Shown here: positions 7,699-15,665 of the stretch, piece by piece | Layout of the letters: each line of letters starts with the position of its first letter | Position numbering within the stretch: position 1 is the stretch's first letter | Source of the DNA: Pseudoselenomonas ruminis | GTDB lineage: Bacteria; Bacillota; Negativicutes; Selenomonadales; Selenomonadaceae | Reading direction: 5' to 3' | Length of the DNA stretch: 64,000 nt | NCBI RefSeq assembly: GCF_008271295.1 | Contig: NZ_VTOY01000009.1 | Location: 34,851 to 98,850 of the forward strand | The notes under the pieces: model-generated | What the model was told of the DNA's origin: nothing | What the model saw: only the letters and a program-made list of their open reading frames with translations | Database searches by the model: none | Program-made: the position numbers and the translations under genes

Positions 7699-9498
7699 AT
7701 GACAAGTCAAAATAAATTAGCCCGCCGTGAGGATATTCCCGAAACGGCCAAATGGCACTTAAACGATATTTTTGCCACCCATGACGACTGGCAAACAGCC
7801 CGCGACGCTATCGAAGGCCAGCTTACGGAAATCAAACAGTTTGCGGGAAAACTCTCGGACCCGCAGCAGCTTTTAGACTGCCTGACCAAAGTCGACACGA
7901 TGGAGATAAACCTTTGCGCGGTCTTTGCCTATGCGCGCATGATGGCCGACACCGATACGGCCAATCAATCGTATCAGGCCGATACCGCCAGCTGCCTGCC
8001 GCTGCTCGACCAGGCATCAGCAGCCTGCGCTTTCATCGAGCCGGAACTCCTCTCCCTGCCCGAAGAAACACTGCGCACTATGGCCGATAAGCTGCCAGGC
8101 CTTAAAAAATACCAATTCCGTTTCCAAGACCTGCTGCGCGGCAAGGAACATGTGCTGACGACCGAGCAGGAGGCCTTCCTTGCACGCACCGGCGAAATCC
8201 GCGCAACGGCCCGCAACACCTACACGGTCATGACCAATGCCGATATGAAGTTCCCCGACACCCTCGGCGAGGACGGCAAACTCACGACCCTTTCCGAGAG
8301 CCGCTACATGCAGTTTATCCGCTCCAAGGACGGCAAAGTGCGCGCCGATGCGTTCCACAAGCTCTTTACCACCTACCTTTCGTTCCGCAATACGTTTGCG
8401 AGCCTTTACAGCTCCTCGGTAAAAGCCAGCCAGTTTATCAGCACGACACGCCACTATCCCTCGATGCTTGAAGCGGCGCTCGACGCGGGCAATATCCCCG
8501 TAAGCGTCTACGAACAGACGATAAACGTCACCCACGAGTTCCTGCCCGAACTCCACCGCTATATGGAGCTCAAGAAAAAACTGCTCGGCGTCAAGGAACT
8601 TCACATGTATGACCTCTATGTGCCCGTTGTCGAAAAACCGAAAACACCTTACACCTACGACGAGGCCCGCACTATCTTAAAAGAGGCGCTGGCACCGCTT
8701 GGCGGGCAGTATCTAAAAGACCTCTTCACCGGTCTCGATGGCGGCTGGGTTGACCGCCTCGAAAACGAAGGCAAGCGCAGCGGCGCCTACTCCTGGGGCG
8801 TCTATGGCGTGCACCCCTTCGTGCTCATGAGCTGGCACGATACCTACGATGCCGTCTCGACGCTGGCCCACGAGATGGGCCACAGCATGCACAGCTTCTA
8901 CAGCGCCAAGAATCAGGAATACACGAACTCCGAATACACGATTTTCTGCGCTGAGGTCGCCTCCACCACCAACGAAAACCTGCTGCTCGAATACATGCTG
9001 AAGCATGCGGATGAAAAGGACCGCCTCTATTATCTAAACCTTTATCTCGAGCAGATTCGCACGACGGTCTTCCGTCAGGTGCTCTTTGCCGAGTTTGAAA
9101 AACTCACGCACGAAGCCGTCGAAGCAGGCGAGGCTTTGACCGCCGACAACCTCGAAGGAATCTGGATGGACCTCAACCGCAAGTATTACGGCGAAGACGT
9201 CGTGCTCGACGACGAGCTGCGCGCCGAGTGGTCGCGCATCCCGCACTTCTACCGTCCGTTCTACGTCTACCAGTACGCGACCGGCTATGCGGCCGCCATG
9301 ACGCTCTCCGAGAAAGTCCGCACGCAGGGCGAGCCAGCGCAAAAGGCTTATCTTTCGTTCCTCGCCAGCGGCGGCAGCGACTACTCCATCAAGCTGCTGC
9401 AAAACGCCGGCGTCGACATGACGAGCCGCGAGCCGTTTGCCATCACGTTTAAGAAATTCTCCCACTGTCTCGACCAGCTGGAAAAAATCATCAAATAA
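7699..9498 (+). CDS. pepF: Oligoendopeptidase F
   Basis: The 599-residue cytosolic M3B zinc metallopeptidase cleaves short peptides. The zinc site HEMGH has His391, Glu392 and His395, and the third ligand is expected in the downstream NSEYTIFCAEVAST stretch. The family-typical N-terminal opening KWHLNDIF and C-terminal FYVYQYATGYAAA are present, and the length is normal for PepF. The ATG at 7699 is chosen over an upstream in-frame codon because it has a GAAAGGAC site and lies downstream of the mapped promoter. It is monocistronic and likely serves peptide turnover or recycling. Confidence 0.95.
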   Translation: MTSQNKLARREDIPETAKWHLNDIFATHDDWQTARDAIEGQLTEIKQFAGKLSDPQQLLDCLTKVDTMEINLCAVFAYARMMADTDTANQSYQADTASCLPLLDQASAACAFIEPELLSLPEETLRTMADKLPGLKKYQFRFQDLLRGKEHVLTTEQEAFLARTGEIRATARNTYTVMTNADMKFPDTLGEDGKLTTLSESRYMQFIRSKDGKVRADAFHKLFTTYLSFRNTFASLYSSSVKASQFISTTRHYPSMLEAALDAGNIPVSVYEQTINVTHEFLPELHRYMELKKKLLGVKELHMYDLYVPVVEKPKTPYTYDEARTILKEALAPLGGQYLKDLFTGLDGGWVDRLENEGKRSGAYSWGVYGVHPFVLMSWHDTYDAVSTLAHEMGHSMHSFYSAKNQEYTNSEYTIFCAEVASTTNENLLLEYMLKHADEKDRLYYLNLYLEQIRTTVFRQVLFAEFEKLTHEAVEAGEALTADNLEGIWMDLNRKYYGEDVVLDDELRAEWSRIPHFYRPFYVYQYATGYAAAMTLSEKVRTQGEPAQKAYLSFLASGGSDYSIKLLQNAGVDMTSREPFAITFKKFSHCLDQLEKIIK

Positions 9499-9521
9499 TT
9501 CAGCCTGTCAAGGTTTTTTAC

Positions 9522-9550
9522 TTGCATCAGCAAAAAATTTATGCTAGAAT
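9522..9550 (+). promoter_or_regulatory. Promoter of rpmB
   Basis: TTGCAT (9522-9527) and TAGAAT (9545-9550) are separated by 17 bases and lie about 50 bases before the rpmB start. Confidence 0.7.
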
Positions 9551-9579
9551 ACTTGTATTGTGTTGTTAGGGGTAACTAT

Positions 9580-9599
9580 GCTCCTACGTTAAGGAGGTG
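9580..9599 (+). promoter_or_regulatory. Hairpin that can hide the rpmB ribosome site
   Basis: CTCCT (9581-9585) is complementary to AGGAG (9592-9596), the core of the rpmB Shine-Dalgarno sequence, across a 6-base loop. Such an anti-Shine-Dalgarno hairpin could limit translation of rpmB. The stem is only 5 bp, so it would act weakly or only with a bound protein. Confidence 0.4.
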
Positions 9600-9605
9600 T
9601 AACAC

Positions 9606-9797
9606 ATGGCAAGTGTTTGCGAAGTTTGTGCAAAGGGTCAGCTGTCTGGTAACAACGTCAGCCATTCCCACCTGAAGACGAAACGTGCTTGGAAACCGAA
9701 CATCCAGCGTGTCCGCGCTGTTGTTGACGGCGAGGTCAAACGCGTCAACGTCTGCACGCGCTGCCTGCGTTCCGGTAAGGTTCAGCGTGCCCTCTGA
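9606..9797 (+). CDS. rpmB: 50S ribosomal protein L28
   Basis: The 63-residue protein is L28 of the large ribosomal subunit. It has two CxxC pairs (CEVC near the N-terminus and CTRC near the C-terminus), the zinc-binding form common in Firmicutes. It also has the family stretches NNVSHSHLKTKRAWKPNIQ and CTRCLRSGKV. An unusually strong AAGGAGGTG ribosome site precedes the ATG. It is transcribed alone from its own promoter and ends at a terminator, which is the usual situation for rpmB. Confidence 0.97.
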   Translation: MASVCEVCAKGQLSGNNVSHSHLKTKRAWKPNIQRVRAVVDGEVKRVNVCTRCLRSGKVQRAL

Positions 9798-9829
9798 TTT
9801 GCGCATAATATCAAAAGCTGATATATCAT

Positions 9830-9867
9830 AAAGAAAGCGAAAGAGCTCGTCTCTTTCGCTTTCTTTA
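9830..9867 (+). terminator. Terminator of rpmB
   Basis: A hairpin with arms AAAGAAAGCGAAAGAG and CTCTTTCGCTTTCTTT around a 5-base loop is followed by ATTTTTAT. It ends the rpmB transcript. Confidence 0.9.
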
Positions 9868-9894
9868 TTTTTATCGATAGTTTTTAGCCGCCAA

Positions 9895-9944
9895 AAAACG
9901 CATGAGCCTGGCCGCAGTTGCGGTCAAACTCATGCGTTTTTTGA
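9895..9944. terminator. Terminator of the LuxR-type regulator gene
   Basis: Arms AAAACGCATGAG and CTCATGCGTTTT enclose an inner CCGCA/GCGG stem. It lies just after the stop of the minus-strand regulator gene and has A/T tracts on both sides, so it can act on either strand. Confidence 0.8.
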
Positions 9945-9966
9945 ATTCCCGTTTATCTTTTGCCTC

Positions 9967-10755
9967 TTAAATGCTAAGGGGCATCACATCTTCCAAGACG
10001 CAGCGGCACATCACCGAGGCGCGGTTTGGTTCCTTCATCTTTTTGCAAATGGTATAAACGTGTTTTTTGACGGTGCTCTCCGCGCTGTTCACGCGTTCGC
10101 TTATCTGGCGGTTCGACCAGCCGCGGCACAGGAGTCCCGTTATCTGTATTTCGCGTTCCGTCAGCCTAAAGCGCTGTTTTAACACCGTCCGGATTCGCTG
10201 ATTCCTGTCATTCTGCGGATGAAACGCATATAAGCGCTGGGCAATATGCGGCTCGATGCAGCGGAGCTTCATCAATTCCTGTTCCGTAAAATTCCCCATC
10301 TCTTTGGGGCGAAGCAGTCCGAATTTTCCCAGCAGCAGATCATTTTTTACCAGCCACAGCTTGCAACTGTAATGCATGCCGATAGGCTTGCGCACCTGCT
10401 GATAAAAATCCGAGCTCTCCAAAAACTCCTCGCTTAGCACATCCGTATCCCGGAACACCAGCGACTCCCTGCGCCACTCCAGCGACCGGTATGGATACGA
10501 TTTCCCCAGGCGCAGAGCTCTGGCCGCCATTTCCTCAAAAGATGGCATCGTGAAACTCCATTTATAGCTCATCGGCCGAACATGGCGTTTATCATCGTTT
10601 TTGTTCAACAGGATAAACGAAACCCCGCAGGCAAACGGAACCAAGCTTTCCAAGGCCTCAAAAACAGCCTGCCGGTATTCATCGACACTGGCCTCATAAC
10701 ATTTCAGCACAGCCATCGTCATCACATGGCATTCATTCTCATCCAAATAAAGCAT
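9967..10755 (-). CDS. LuxR-family transcriptional regulator
   Basis: The 262-residue protein ends in a LuxR/GerE helix-turn-helix: LTEREIQITGLL, then SNRQISERVNSAESTVKKHV, covering about residues 195-255. The N-terminal 190 residues show no receiver-domain aspartate pattern. They look instead like a PAS/GAF-type sensor region with several Trp, Tyr and Cys. It is therefore probably a ligand-responsive rather than a phosphorylation-dependent regulator. It stands alone between two terminators, so its target is not evident from its neighbours. The ATG is preceded by GGGAGAGGCAAGG. Confidence 0.85.
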   Translation of the reverse strand: MLYLDENECHVMTMAVLKCYEASVDEYRQAVFEALESLVPFACGVSFILLNKNDDKRHVRPMSYKWSFTMPSFEEMAARALRLGKSYPYRSLEWRRESLVFRDTDVLSEEFLESSDFYQQVRKPIGMHYSCKLWLVKNDLLLGKFGLLRPKEMGNFTEQELMKLRCIEPHIAQRLYAFHPQNDRNQRIRTVLKQRFRLTEREIQITGLLCRGWSNRQISERVNSAESTVKKHVYTICKKMKEPNRASVMCRCVLEDVMPLSI

Positions 10756-10867
10756 ATCCCTTGCCTCTCCCGTCTCATCTCATTCTCATTTCATTATAAC
10801 GCCATTATCCCTATTTTGCTATAACGAAAATCCTCTGTCCCGCTTCCCTCAACCGCCATCTTTCCCA

Positions 10868-10900
10868 CAAAAACAAAGAAGCGAGCCCTTCAAGGCTCGC
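10868..10900 (-). terminator. Terminator of a small minus-strand transcription unit
   Basis: The hairpin GCGAGCC-TTGAAG-GGCTCGC is followed on the minus strand by TTCTTTGTTTTTG. It ends the unit that starts at the promoter at 11056-11028. Confidence 0.8.
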
Positions 10901-11021
10901 CCCAAAAAACATATAATCCCCTATACCACTCAGCTTCCCCAAGCCTCATAGCAACCACCGGAGAATCGTCAATCTCAACGTACAAGATAACAATTCATCC
11001 CTCTTAATCCAATCCGATGGC
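10868..11021 (-). ncRNA. Small transcription unit: small RNA, small protein or gene remnant
   Basis: A well-formed promoter (next entry) and the terminator at 10900-10868 frame a transcript of about 150 bases with no known gene. An open minus-strand frame of about 35 codons, which lacks a clear ATG with a ribosome site, ends in VVAMRLGEAEWYRGLYV plus FWGEP, with its stop inside the terminator stem. Upstream the same frame holds a 12-codon ORF (MVLYNRGAIGLD) interrupted by a TAA and a TGA. That could be a decayed small gene, or chance. A regulatory RNA is equally possible. Confidence 0.45.
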
Positions 11022-11027
11022 TCCTCT

Positions 11028-11056
11028 ATTATAAAGAACCATTTCTGTCTTTACAA
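11028..11056 (-). promoter_or_regulatory. Promoter of the small unit at 11021-10868
   Basis: On the minus strand TTGTAA (11056-11051) and a perfect TATAAT (11033-11028) are separated by exactly 17 bases. No annotated gene lies immediately downstream. The YgjP-type gene ends upstream at 11107. Confidence 0.7.
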
Positions 11057-11106
11057 TTCATCGGTAGTAGGAGATATTCGTTTTTCTACCACTTTAGTAG
11101 TAGAAT

Positions 11107-11820
11107 TCAAGCAAAATCTGCCCGCTTATTGAGCTCCTGCCGGATTCGCCGCCAGTCGGGACAGTATTTATCCATCCGCGCCTTAAACGCCGGGCCATGA
11201 TTGGCCACCCAGAGGTGCGTGAGTTCATGCAGCATGACGTATTCAAGCGCCTCGGGCTTGTACTTAGCCAGCTGTAAATTGAGCCAGACGCGGGTCTTTA
11301 CGATATTGCAAGTGCCCCAGCGCGTCTTCATATTGCGGATGCGGCATTCAGCGGCTTTCTTACCAACGATGGCTTCACAGCGCGGCAAGAGTTTTGGAAT
11401 CGCCTGTTCGAGCTGGCGGCGGTAAAGACCGTTGACGATTTCCCGCCGCTGTTCTACGGTCGCATACGATGGAACCGTGAGGATTATCCGCGTTTCCTTG
11501 CAAAACACCGACGCCTGCCGGCTGGCCGAATCGCGCACGACAAGGTCATAATACTGCCCCCAAAGCGGGACTTTATCTCCCGTCTGATATTGACGAGTCA
11601 AATTTTGACTTGTCAATTTTTCCCGCATGGCCTGTTGCTTTTTCCCGACCCACTGCCAGTGTTTGGCCAAAAAATCCGTGACCGCCTCACGCTTCATGCG
11701 CAAGGGCGCCGTCACTTCAATGCGTCCATCGGGCTTCTGCACGCGCAGGTACATATTCTTGATTCGCTTGCGCTTTACATATACGACCTGCCCCGCAAAA
11801 GGAAAGATTTCCTCACGCAT
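11107..11820 (-). CDS. YgjP-like metallopeptidase domain protein (DUF45)
   Basis: The 237-residue protein belongs to the M48-related YgjP/WLM family. Its C-terminal zinc-metalloprotease motif is HELTHLWVANHGPAFKARM, where HExxH is complete and the NHGPAF stretch is family-typical. The start at 11820 is one base past the hslO stop (TGA-T-ATG), so translation is probably coupled to hslO. The region around residues 70-77, which contains LTSQNLTRQ, is encoded by two TGACNNGTCA palindromes (11590-11616) and looks like an insertion between the N-terminal beta region and the protease fold. The cellular substrate is unknown. Confidence 0.85.
   Translation of the reverse strand: MREEIFPFAGQVVYVKRKRIKNMYLRVQKPDGRIEVTAPLRMKREAVTDFLAKHWQWVGKKQQAMREKLTSQNLTRQYQTGDKVPLWGQYYDLVVRDSASRQASVFCKETRIILTVPSYATVEQRREIVNGLYRRQLEQAIPKLLPRCEAIVGKKAAECRIRNMKTRWGTCNIVKTRVWLNLQLAKYKPEALEYVMLHELTHLWVANHGPAFKARMDKYCPDWRRIRQELNKRADFA
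11590..11616. repeat. Pair of TGACNNGTCA palindromes inside a gene
   Basis: TTGACGAGTCAA (11590-11601) and TTGACTTGTCAA (11605-11616) lie 15 bases apart centre to centre, in frame in the YgjP-type gene. The spacing matches other clusters of this motif in the window. Confidence 0.7.
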
Positions 11821-11821
11821 A

Positions 11822-12700
11822 TCAGTTCCGGCGCTTTTCGGCTTCGTCAAAGATTGCCTGCAGTTCCTCGCCTGTGAACTCGTATTTCTCGTTGCAGAAA
11901 TGGCAGCAGACTTCGGCATGGCCATCGTCGACGAGCGTCTGGAGGTCCGCCTTGCCAAGGCTCAGCAGTACTTCGCTGATGCGCTCTTTCGAGCACTGGC
12001 ACTTAAATGCCAGATCCGTCGTCGTCATGTAGTTGACCTCAAAGCCCTGCAGGAGCTCGGCGATGATGCCCTTGGCATCGAGACCGCGCTCGACCATATG
12101 CGAAACGGAGTTTACCGTGCGCAGGTTAGCTTCGAGCTTATCGATGCACTCGTCGGTGGCATCAGGCAATGGCTGGATGATAAAGCCGCCCGCGCCGATG
12201 CACTTGAAGTCAGGATTTACGAGGACACCAAGGCCGACGCTCGACGGCGTCTGCTCGGAGACATAGAGATATTTCGTGAGGTCGTCGGCAATCTCGCCAT
12301 CGGTGATTTCCGTACTGCCCGTAATCGGGTTCTTGAGCCCCGTAAAGCGCGTGACCGAAACCATGCCTTTGCCGACACCGCCGCCGACATCAATCTTGCC
12401 GAGGCTGTTGAGCGGCAGGTTGACATGCGGCTCGTCGATGTAACCGCGCACAAAGCCCTCGGGCGTTGCATCCGCCGTCACCTTGCCGAGCGGGCCGTCG
12501 CCATCAAATTTTATCGTCAGCGCTTCTTTGTTCTTGAGGTTGGCCGCCATCAAGAGCGCCGCCGTCATCGTGCGGCCCAGGGCGGCAGCCGCTACCGGAT
12601 AGCAGTCATGACGGCAGATTGCCTCGTTGACGAGGTCCGTCGTAACGGCCGCATAGATGCGCACGCCCTCAGCCGTTGCTTTTACTAAATGGTCTTTCAT
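11822..12700 (-). CDS. hslO: Hsp33 redox-regulated chaperone
   Basis: The 292-residue protein is Hsp33, a cytosolic holdase activated by oxidation. The C-terminal zinc-binding redox switch is present as KCQCSKER followed by CHFC (the CxC...CxxC pattern). The N-terminal domain shows the family stretches GPLGKVTADA and GYIDEPHVNLP. Length is normal. It lies downstream of yfcE with a short gap and is followed by the YgjP-type gene after one base, so the three probably form an operon. An oxidative-stress chaperone fits an anaerobe that also carries rubrerythrin and superoxide reductase. Confidence 0.95.
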   Translation of the reverse strand: MKDHLVKATAEGVRIYAAVTTDLVNEAICRHDCYPVAAAALGRTMTAALLMAANLKNKEALTIKFDGDGPLGKVTADATPEGFVRGYIDEPHVNLPLNSLGKIDVGGGVGKGMVSVTRFTGLKNPITGSTEITDGEIADDLTKYLYVSEQTPSSVGLGVLVNPDFKCIGAGGFIIQPLPDATDECIDKLEANLRTVNSVSHMVERGLDAKGIIAELLQGFEVNYMTTTDLAFKCQCSKERISEVLLSLGKADLQTLVDDGHAEVCCHFCNEKYEFTGEELQAIFDEAEKRRN

Positions 12701-12719
12701 GGTTATTTCCTTTTTCCAA

Positions 12720-13277
12720 TTACATTGTATACTGCATCAATACTTCATCAGTATCGATATCGTAAATCTTAACCGTGCGATCTTCGAGCACCGCATAGGT
12801 ATTGCGGCCGTCTTCGCGCTTTGAGAGCGCCGCTGACCCCGGATTAAGGAACACGGTCTTGCCGCGCTTTTCGAGCACTGTCGTATGGATGTGTCCACTG
12901 ATAAAGAGGTCAGCCTTCAGATGGGCCGCCATCTTGTCCTTTTCCGCATCGGTCATGACGCTGTCGCCATGGGTGACGATGATACGCAGGCCATCGTAAA
13001 CGACATAGGCATACGGTGCCTGCACCGGCAGTTCCAGGCAACTGGCGTCGACCGACGAATCGCAGTTGCCCTTGGCGATGATGACCGGCACCGGACAGCT
13101 GTTGATTTTGGCGACGAGCCCGGCCGGATTGTAGTCGGCCTTCATCGGATTGCGCGGGCCATGATAGAGCACATCACCAGCGTGCAGAATCATATCGGCA
13201 TCATGAAAAGCCTTGTCAAACGCCGTCTGCCAAGCGCCTTCATGACCGTGCGTATCACTGATAATACCAATTTTCAT
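12720..13277 (-). CDS. yfcE: YfcE-type metallophosphoesterase
   Basis: The 185-residue protein is a calcineurin-like phosphodiesterase. The metal-site motifs are SDTHGH near residue 8, HAGDVLYHGPRN, KGNCDS, THGD and SGHIHT. The HGPRNP insertion is characteristic of YfcE. In vitro, family members hydrolyse phosphodiester bonds; the natural substrate is not known. The gene lies between ribH and hslO on the same strand with gaps of 27 and 19 bases, so it may be read from the riboflavin operon. Confidence 0.9.
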   Translation of the reverse strand: MKIGIISDTHGHEGAWQTAFDKAFHDADMILHAGDVLYHGPRNPMKADYNPAGLVAKINSCPVPVIIAKGNCDSSVDASCLELPVQAPYAYVVYDGLRIIVTHGDSVMTDAEKDKMAAHLKADLFISGHIHTTVLEKRGKTVFLNPGSAALSKREDGRNTYAVLEDRTVKIYDIDTDEVLMQYTM

Positions 13278-13304
13278 CGTAAACAGCTTCTTTCTTAAAC
13301 GCGA

Positions 13305-13772
13305 TTAACCAATCTTCTTGAGCAGGTTTGCCATTTCCATAGCGGCCATAGCACTGTCGGAGCCCTTGTTGCCAGCCTTCGTGCCAGCGCGCTCCACAGC
13401 CTGCTCGATGTTCTCTGTCGTCACGACGCCGAAAATCGTCGGCACGCCCGTCTGCATGCCAACCTGTGCCGTGCCTTTGGAAACCTCATTGCAGACATAG
13501 TCGTAATGCGTCGTCGAACCACGGATAACGGCGCCAAGGCAGATGACGGCGTCGTATTTGCCGCTTTCGGCCATCTTCTTGGCAACGACTGGAATCTCAA
13601 ACGCCCCCGGAACCCAGGCGACGTCGATGTCGTCATCGTTGGCCTCATGACGGTGCAGCGTGTCAAGCGCGCCGCCTAAGAGCTTGCTCGTGATGAACTC
13701 ATTGAAACGAGCTACGACGATACCGAATTTCAGACCTTTTGCTGTGATATACCCTTCAATTACATTTGCCAT
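13305..13772 (-). CDS. ribH: 6,7-dimethyl-8-ribityllumazine synthase
   Basis: The 155-residue enzyme condenses the pyrimidine intermediate with dihydroxybutanone phosphate to form lumazine, the penultimate riboflavin step. Diagnostic stretches are [45 protein letters not shown] with the catalytic His, and GTKAGNKG near the end. It is the last gene of the ribD-ribE-ribBA-ribH operon, 24 bases after ribBA. Confidence 0.97.
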   Translation of the reverse strand: MANVIEGYITAKGLKFGIVVARFNEFITSKLLGGALDTLHRHEANDDDIDVAWVPGAFEIPVVAKKMAESGKYDAVICLGAVIRGSTTHYDYVCNEVSKGTAQVGMQTGVPTIFGVVTTENIEQAVERAGTKAGNKGSDSAMAAMEMANLLKKIG

Positions 13773-13796
13773 GATCTATTACCTCCTAAAATATCT

Positions 13797-15008
13797 TTAC
13801 TTCAACGTCTCATCGTTCAAGAGATGGCCCATCTTGACCTTCTTGACCGTCAGATAGTTCTTGTCGAATTTATTCGCATGAATCATCAGCGGCACGCGCT
13901 CAGTAATCGTAAGGCCATAGCCCTCAAGACCAGCACGCTTAGCCGGATTGTTCGTCATCAGCCGGATGCTCGTGAGGCCGAGATCCGCAAGGATCTGGGC
14001 GCCAATGCCATAGTCGCGCAGATCCGGCGCAAAGCCGAGTTCGACATTGGCCTCGACCGTATCGCGGCCCTTGTCCTGCAGGGCATAAGCGCGCATCTTG
14101 TTAGCAAGGCCGATGCCGCGGCCTTCCTGGCGCATGTAGAGCACGACGCCCTCGCCGGCCTTTTCAATCTTCTCAAGCGCCGCATGGAGCTGATCGCCGC
14201 AGTCACAGCGCATCGAGCCTAACGCATCGCCCGTCAGGCACTCGGAATGAACGCGCACGAGCACGTCTTTCTTGCCTTTGACATCGCCCTTGACGATGGC
14301 CAGATGGCATTTGCCGTCGAGCTTGCTCTCGTACGACTTGATGCGGAAATGACCGAACTTGCTCGGGAAATCGACGTCAGCGACCAGCTCGACAAACGAT
14401 TCCGTGCGCTTGCGGTACTCGATGAGTGCCTGCACCGTAATCATGTGCAGGCCATGCTCCTTGGCAAACTCGATGAGTTTCGGCGTGCGCATCATGTGAC
14501 CATCGTCGTCCATGATTTCACAGCACAGACCAGCCGGATAGAAACCTGCCAGCCGCGCAAGGTCCGTCGTCGTCTCCGTATGACCGGCACGGCGCAAAAC
14601 GCCGCCCTCAACCGAGCGCAGCGGGAACACATGGCCCGGACGGCGGAAATCCGACGGACGCGCCTTCGGGTCTAAAAGCTTACGGATCGTCAAACAGCGC
14701 TCGTAAGCCGAAATACCCGTATCTGTCTCATGCGCGTCAATCGAAACCGTGAACGCCGTCTCGTGATTGTCCGTGTTGTTGACAACCATCTGACCGATAT
14801 TGAGCTCATCGAGGCGCTTGCCGTCAATCGGCGTACAAATGAGCCCCTTGGCGTATTTAGCCATGAAATTGACGTCTTCGGGCGTCACCGTAGCGGCGGC
14901 GACGATGAGGTCGCCTTCGTTCTCGCGGTCTTCATCGTCGACGACGACTACCATCTTGCCATTCTTGATATCCTCAATGGCCTGCTCTACTGTTGCAAAA
15001 TCTGCCAT
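13797..15008 (-). CDS. ribBA: Bifunctional DHBP synthase / GTP cyclohydrolase II
   Basis: The 403-residue fusion supplies both precursors for riboflavin. Residues 1-200 are dihydroxybutanone-phosphate synthase, with the metal/substrate motif [11 protein letters not shown] at 24-34 and GHVFPLR. Residues 205-403 are GTP cyclohydrolase II, with the zinc cysteines in [18 protein letters not shown] and the catalytic RQEGRGIGL. Both halves look intact. It lies in the FMN-riboswitch-controlled rib operon between ribE and ribH. Confidence 0.97.
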   Translation of the reverse strand: MADFATVEQAIEDIKNGKMVVVVDDEDRENEGDLIVAAATVTPEDVNFMAKYAKGLICTPIDGKRLDELNIGQMVVNNTDNHETAFTVSIDAHETDTGISAYERCLTIRKLLDPKARPSDFRRPGHVFPLRSVEGGVLRRAGHTETTTDLARLAGFYPAGLCCEIMDDDGHMMRTPKLIEFAKEHGLHMITVQALIEYRKRTESFVELVADVDFPSKFGHFRIKSYESKLDGKCHLAIVKGDVKGKKDVLVRVHSECLTGDALGSMRCDCGDQLHAALEKIEKAGEGVVLYMRQEGRGIGLANKMRAYALQDKGRDTVEANVELGFAPDLRDYGIGAQILADLGLTSIRLMTNNPAKRAGLEGYGLTITERVPLMIHANKFDKNYLTVKKVKMGHLLNDETLK

Positions 15009-15025
15009 AATCTTTCTCCTTCATC

Positions 15026-15661
15026 TTAAAAACCGTTCTCGAGCAGAAACGCCCGCGAAAGCCCGCCGGCATTTTTCTGCGTTTTGTTCCCGTCCAGCAT
15101 CTTTTCGACGTATTTGCCGAGCACATCGGTTTCAATATTTATCGTACTGCCCGCCTTCTTGCTGCCAAGGTTCGTGACCTCACGCGTATGCGGGATAAGG
15201 CTGACCGTAAAATCGGTATCGGTTACAGCCGCCACGGTCAAGCTGATGCCGTCAAGCGCCACCGAGCCCTTCTCCACGATATAGCGCAGAAGTTCCGAGC
15301 CCGCCGCTATCTTCATCAGGATGGCATTGCCTTCCTCTTTAAAGGAAACGATCTCGCCCGTGCCATCGATATGGCCGCTGACGATATGGCCGCCGAGGCG
15401 GCTCGAGAGCGTCAGTGCCCGCTCGAGGTTTACGGGACTACACTTGGAAAGCTCCGCAAGCGACGTGCGCCGCACGGTCTCGGGCATGACATCGGCCGTG
15501 AAATGATTCTTGTCAAACGAAGTCACGGTCAAGCAAACGCCGTTTACCGCGATGCTGTCGCCTAAAGTGGCATCTTCGACTACCTTCTGGCAGTCAATGG
15601 CAAGCTGGCCGCCGCCAATGCGCCGGATTCTGCCAACCTCTTCAATGATTCCTGTAAACAA
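15026..15661 (-). CDS. ribE: Riboflavin synthase alpha subunit
   Basis: The 211-residue enzyme dismutates two lumazine molecules to riboflavin. It has the two internally repeated lumazine-binding domains. The family N-terminus (M)FTGIIEEVG is reached if translation starts at the TTG at 15661, which has GGAGGTGAG just upstream. The longer frame would add 15 unrelated residues, so the TTG is preferred. The gap from the ribD stop is 4 bases, so translation is likely coupled. Confidence 0.95.
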   Translation of the reverse strand: MFTGIIEEVGRIRRIGGGQLAIDCQKVVEDATLGDSIAVNGVCLTVTSFDKNHFTADVMPETVRRTSLAELSKCSPVNLERALTLSSRLGGHIVSGHIDGTGEIVSFKEEGNAILMKIAAGSELLRYIVEKGSVALDGISLTVAAVTDTDFTVSLIPHTREVTNLGSKKAGSTINIETDVLGKYVEKMLDGNKTQKNAGGLSRAFLLENGF

Positions 15662-15665
15662 CGTC

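Noticed and set aside
13797..14222. Plus-strand open frames across the rib operon and other GC-rich genes
   Set aside because: They are shadows of conserved enzymes on the opposite strand and lack ribosome sites.
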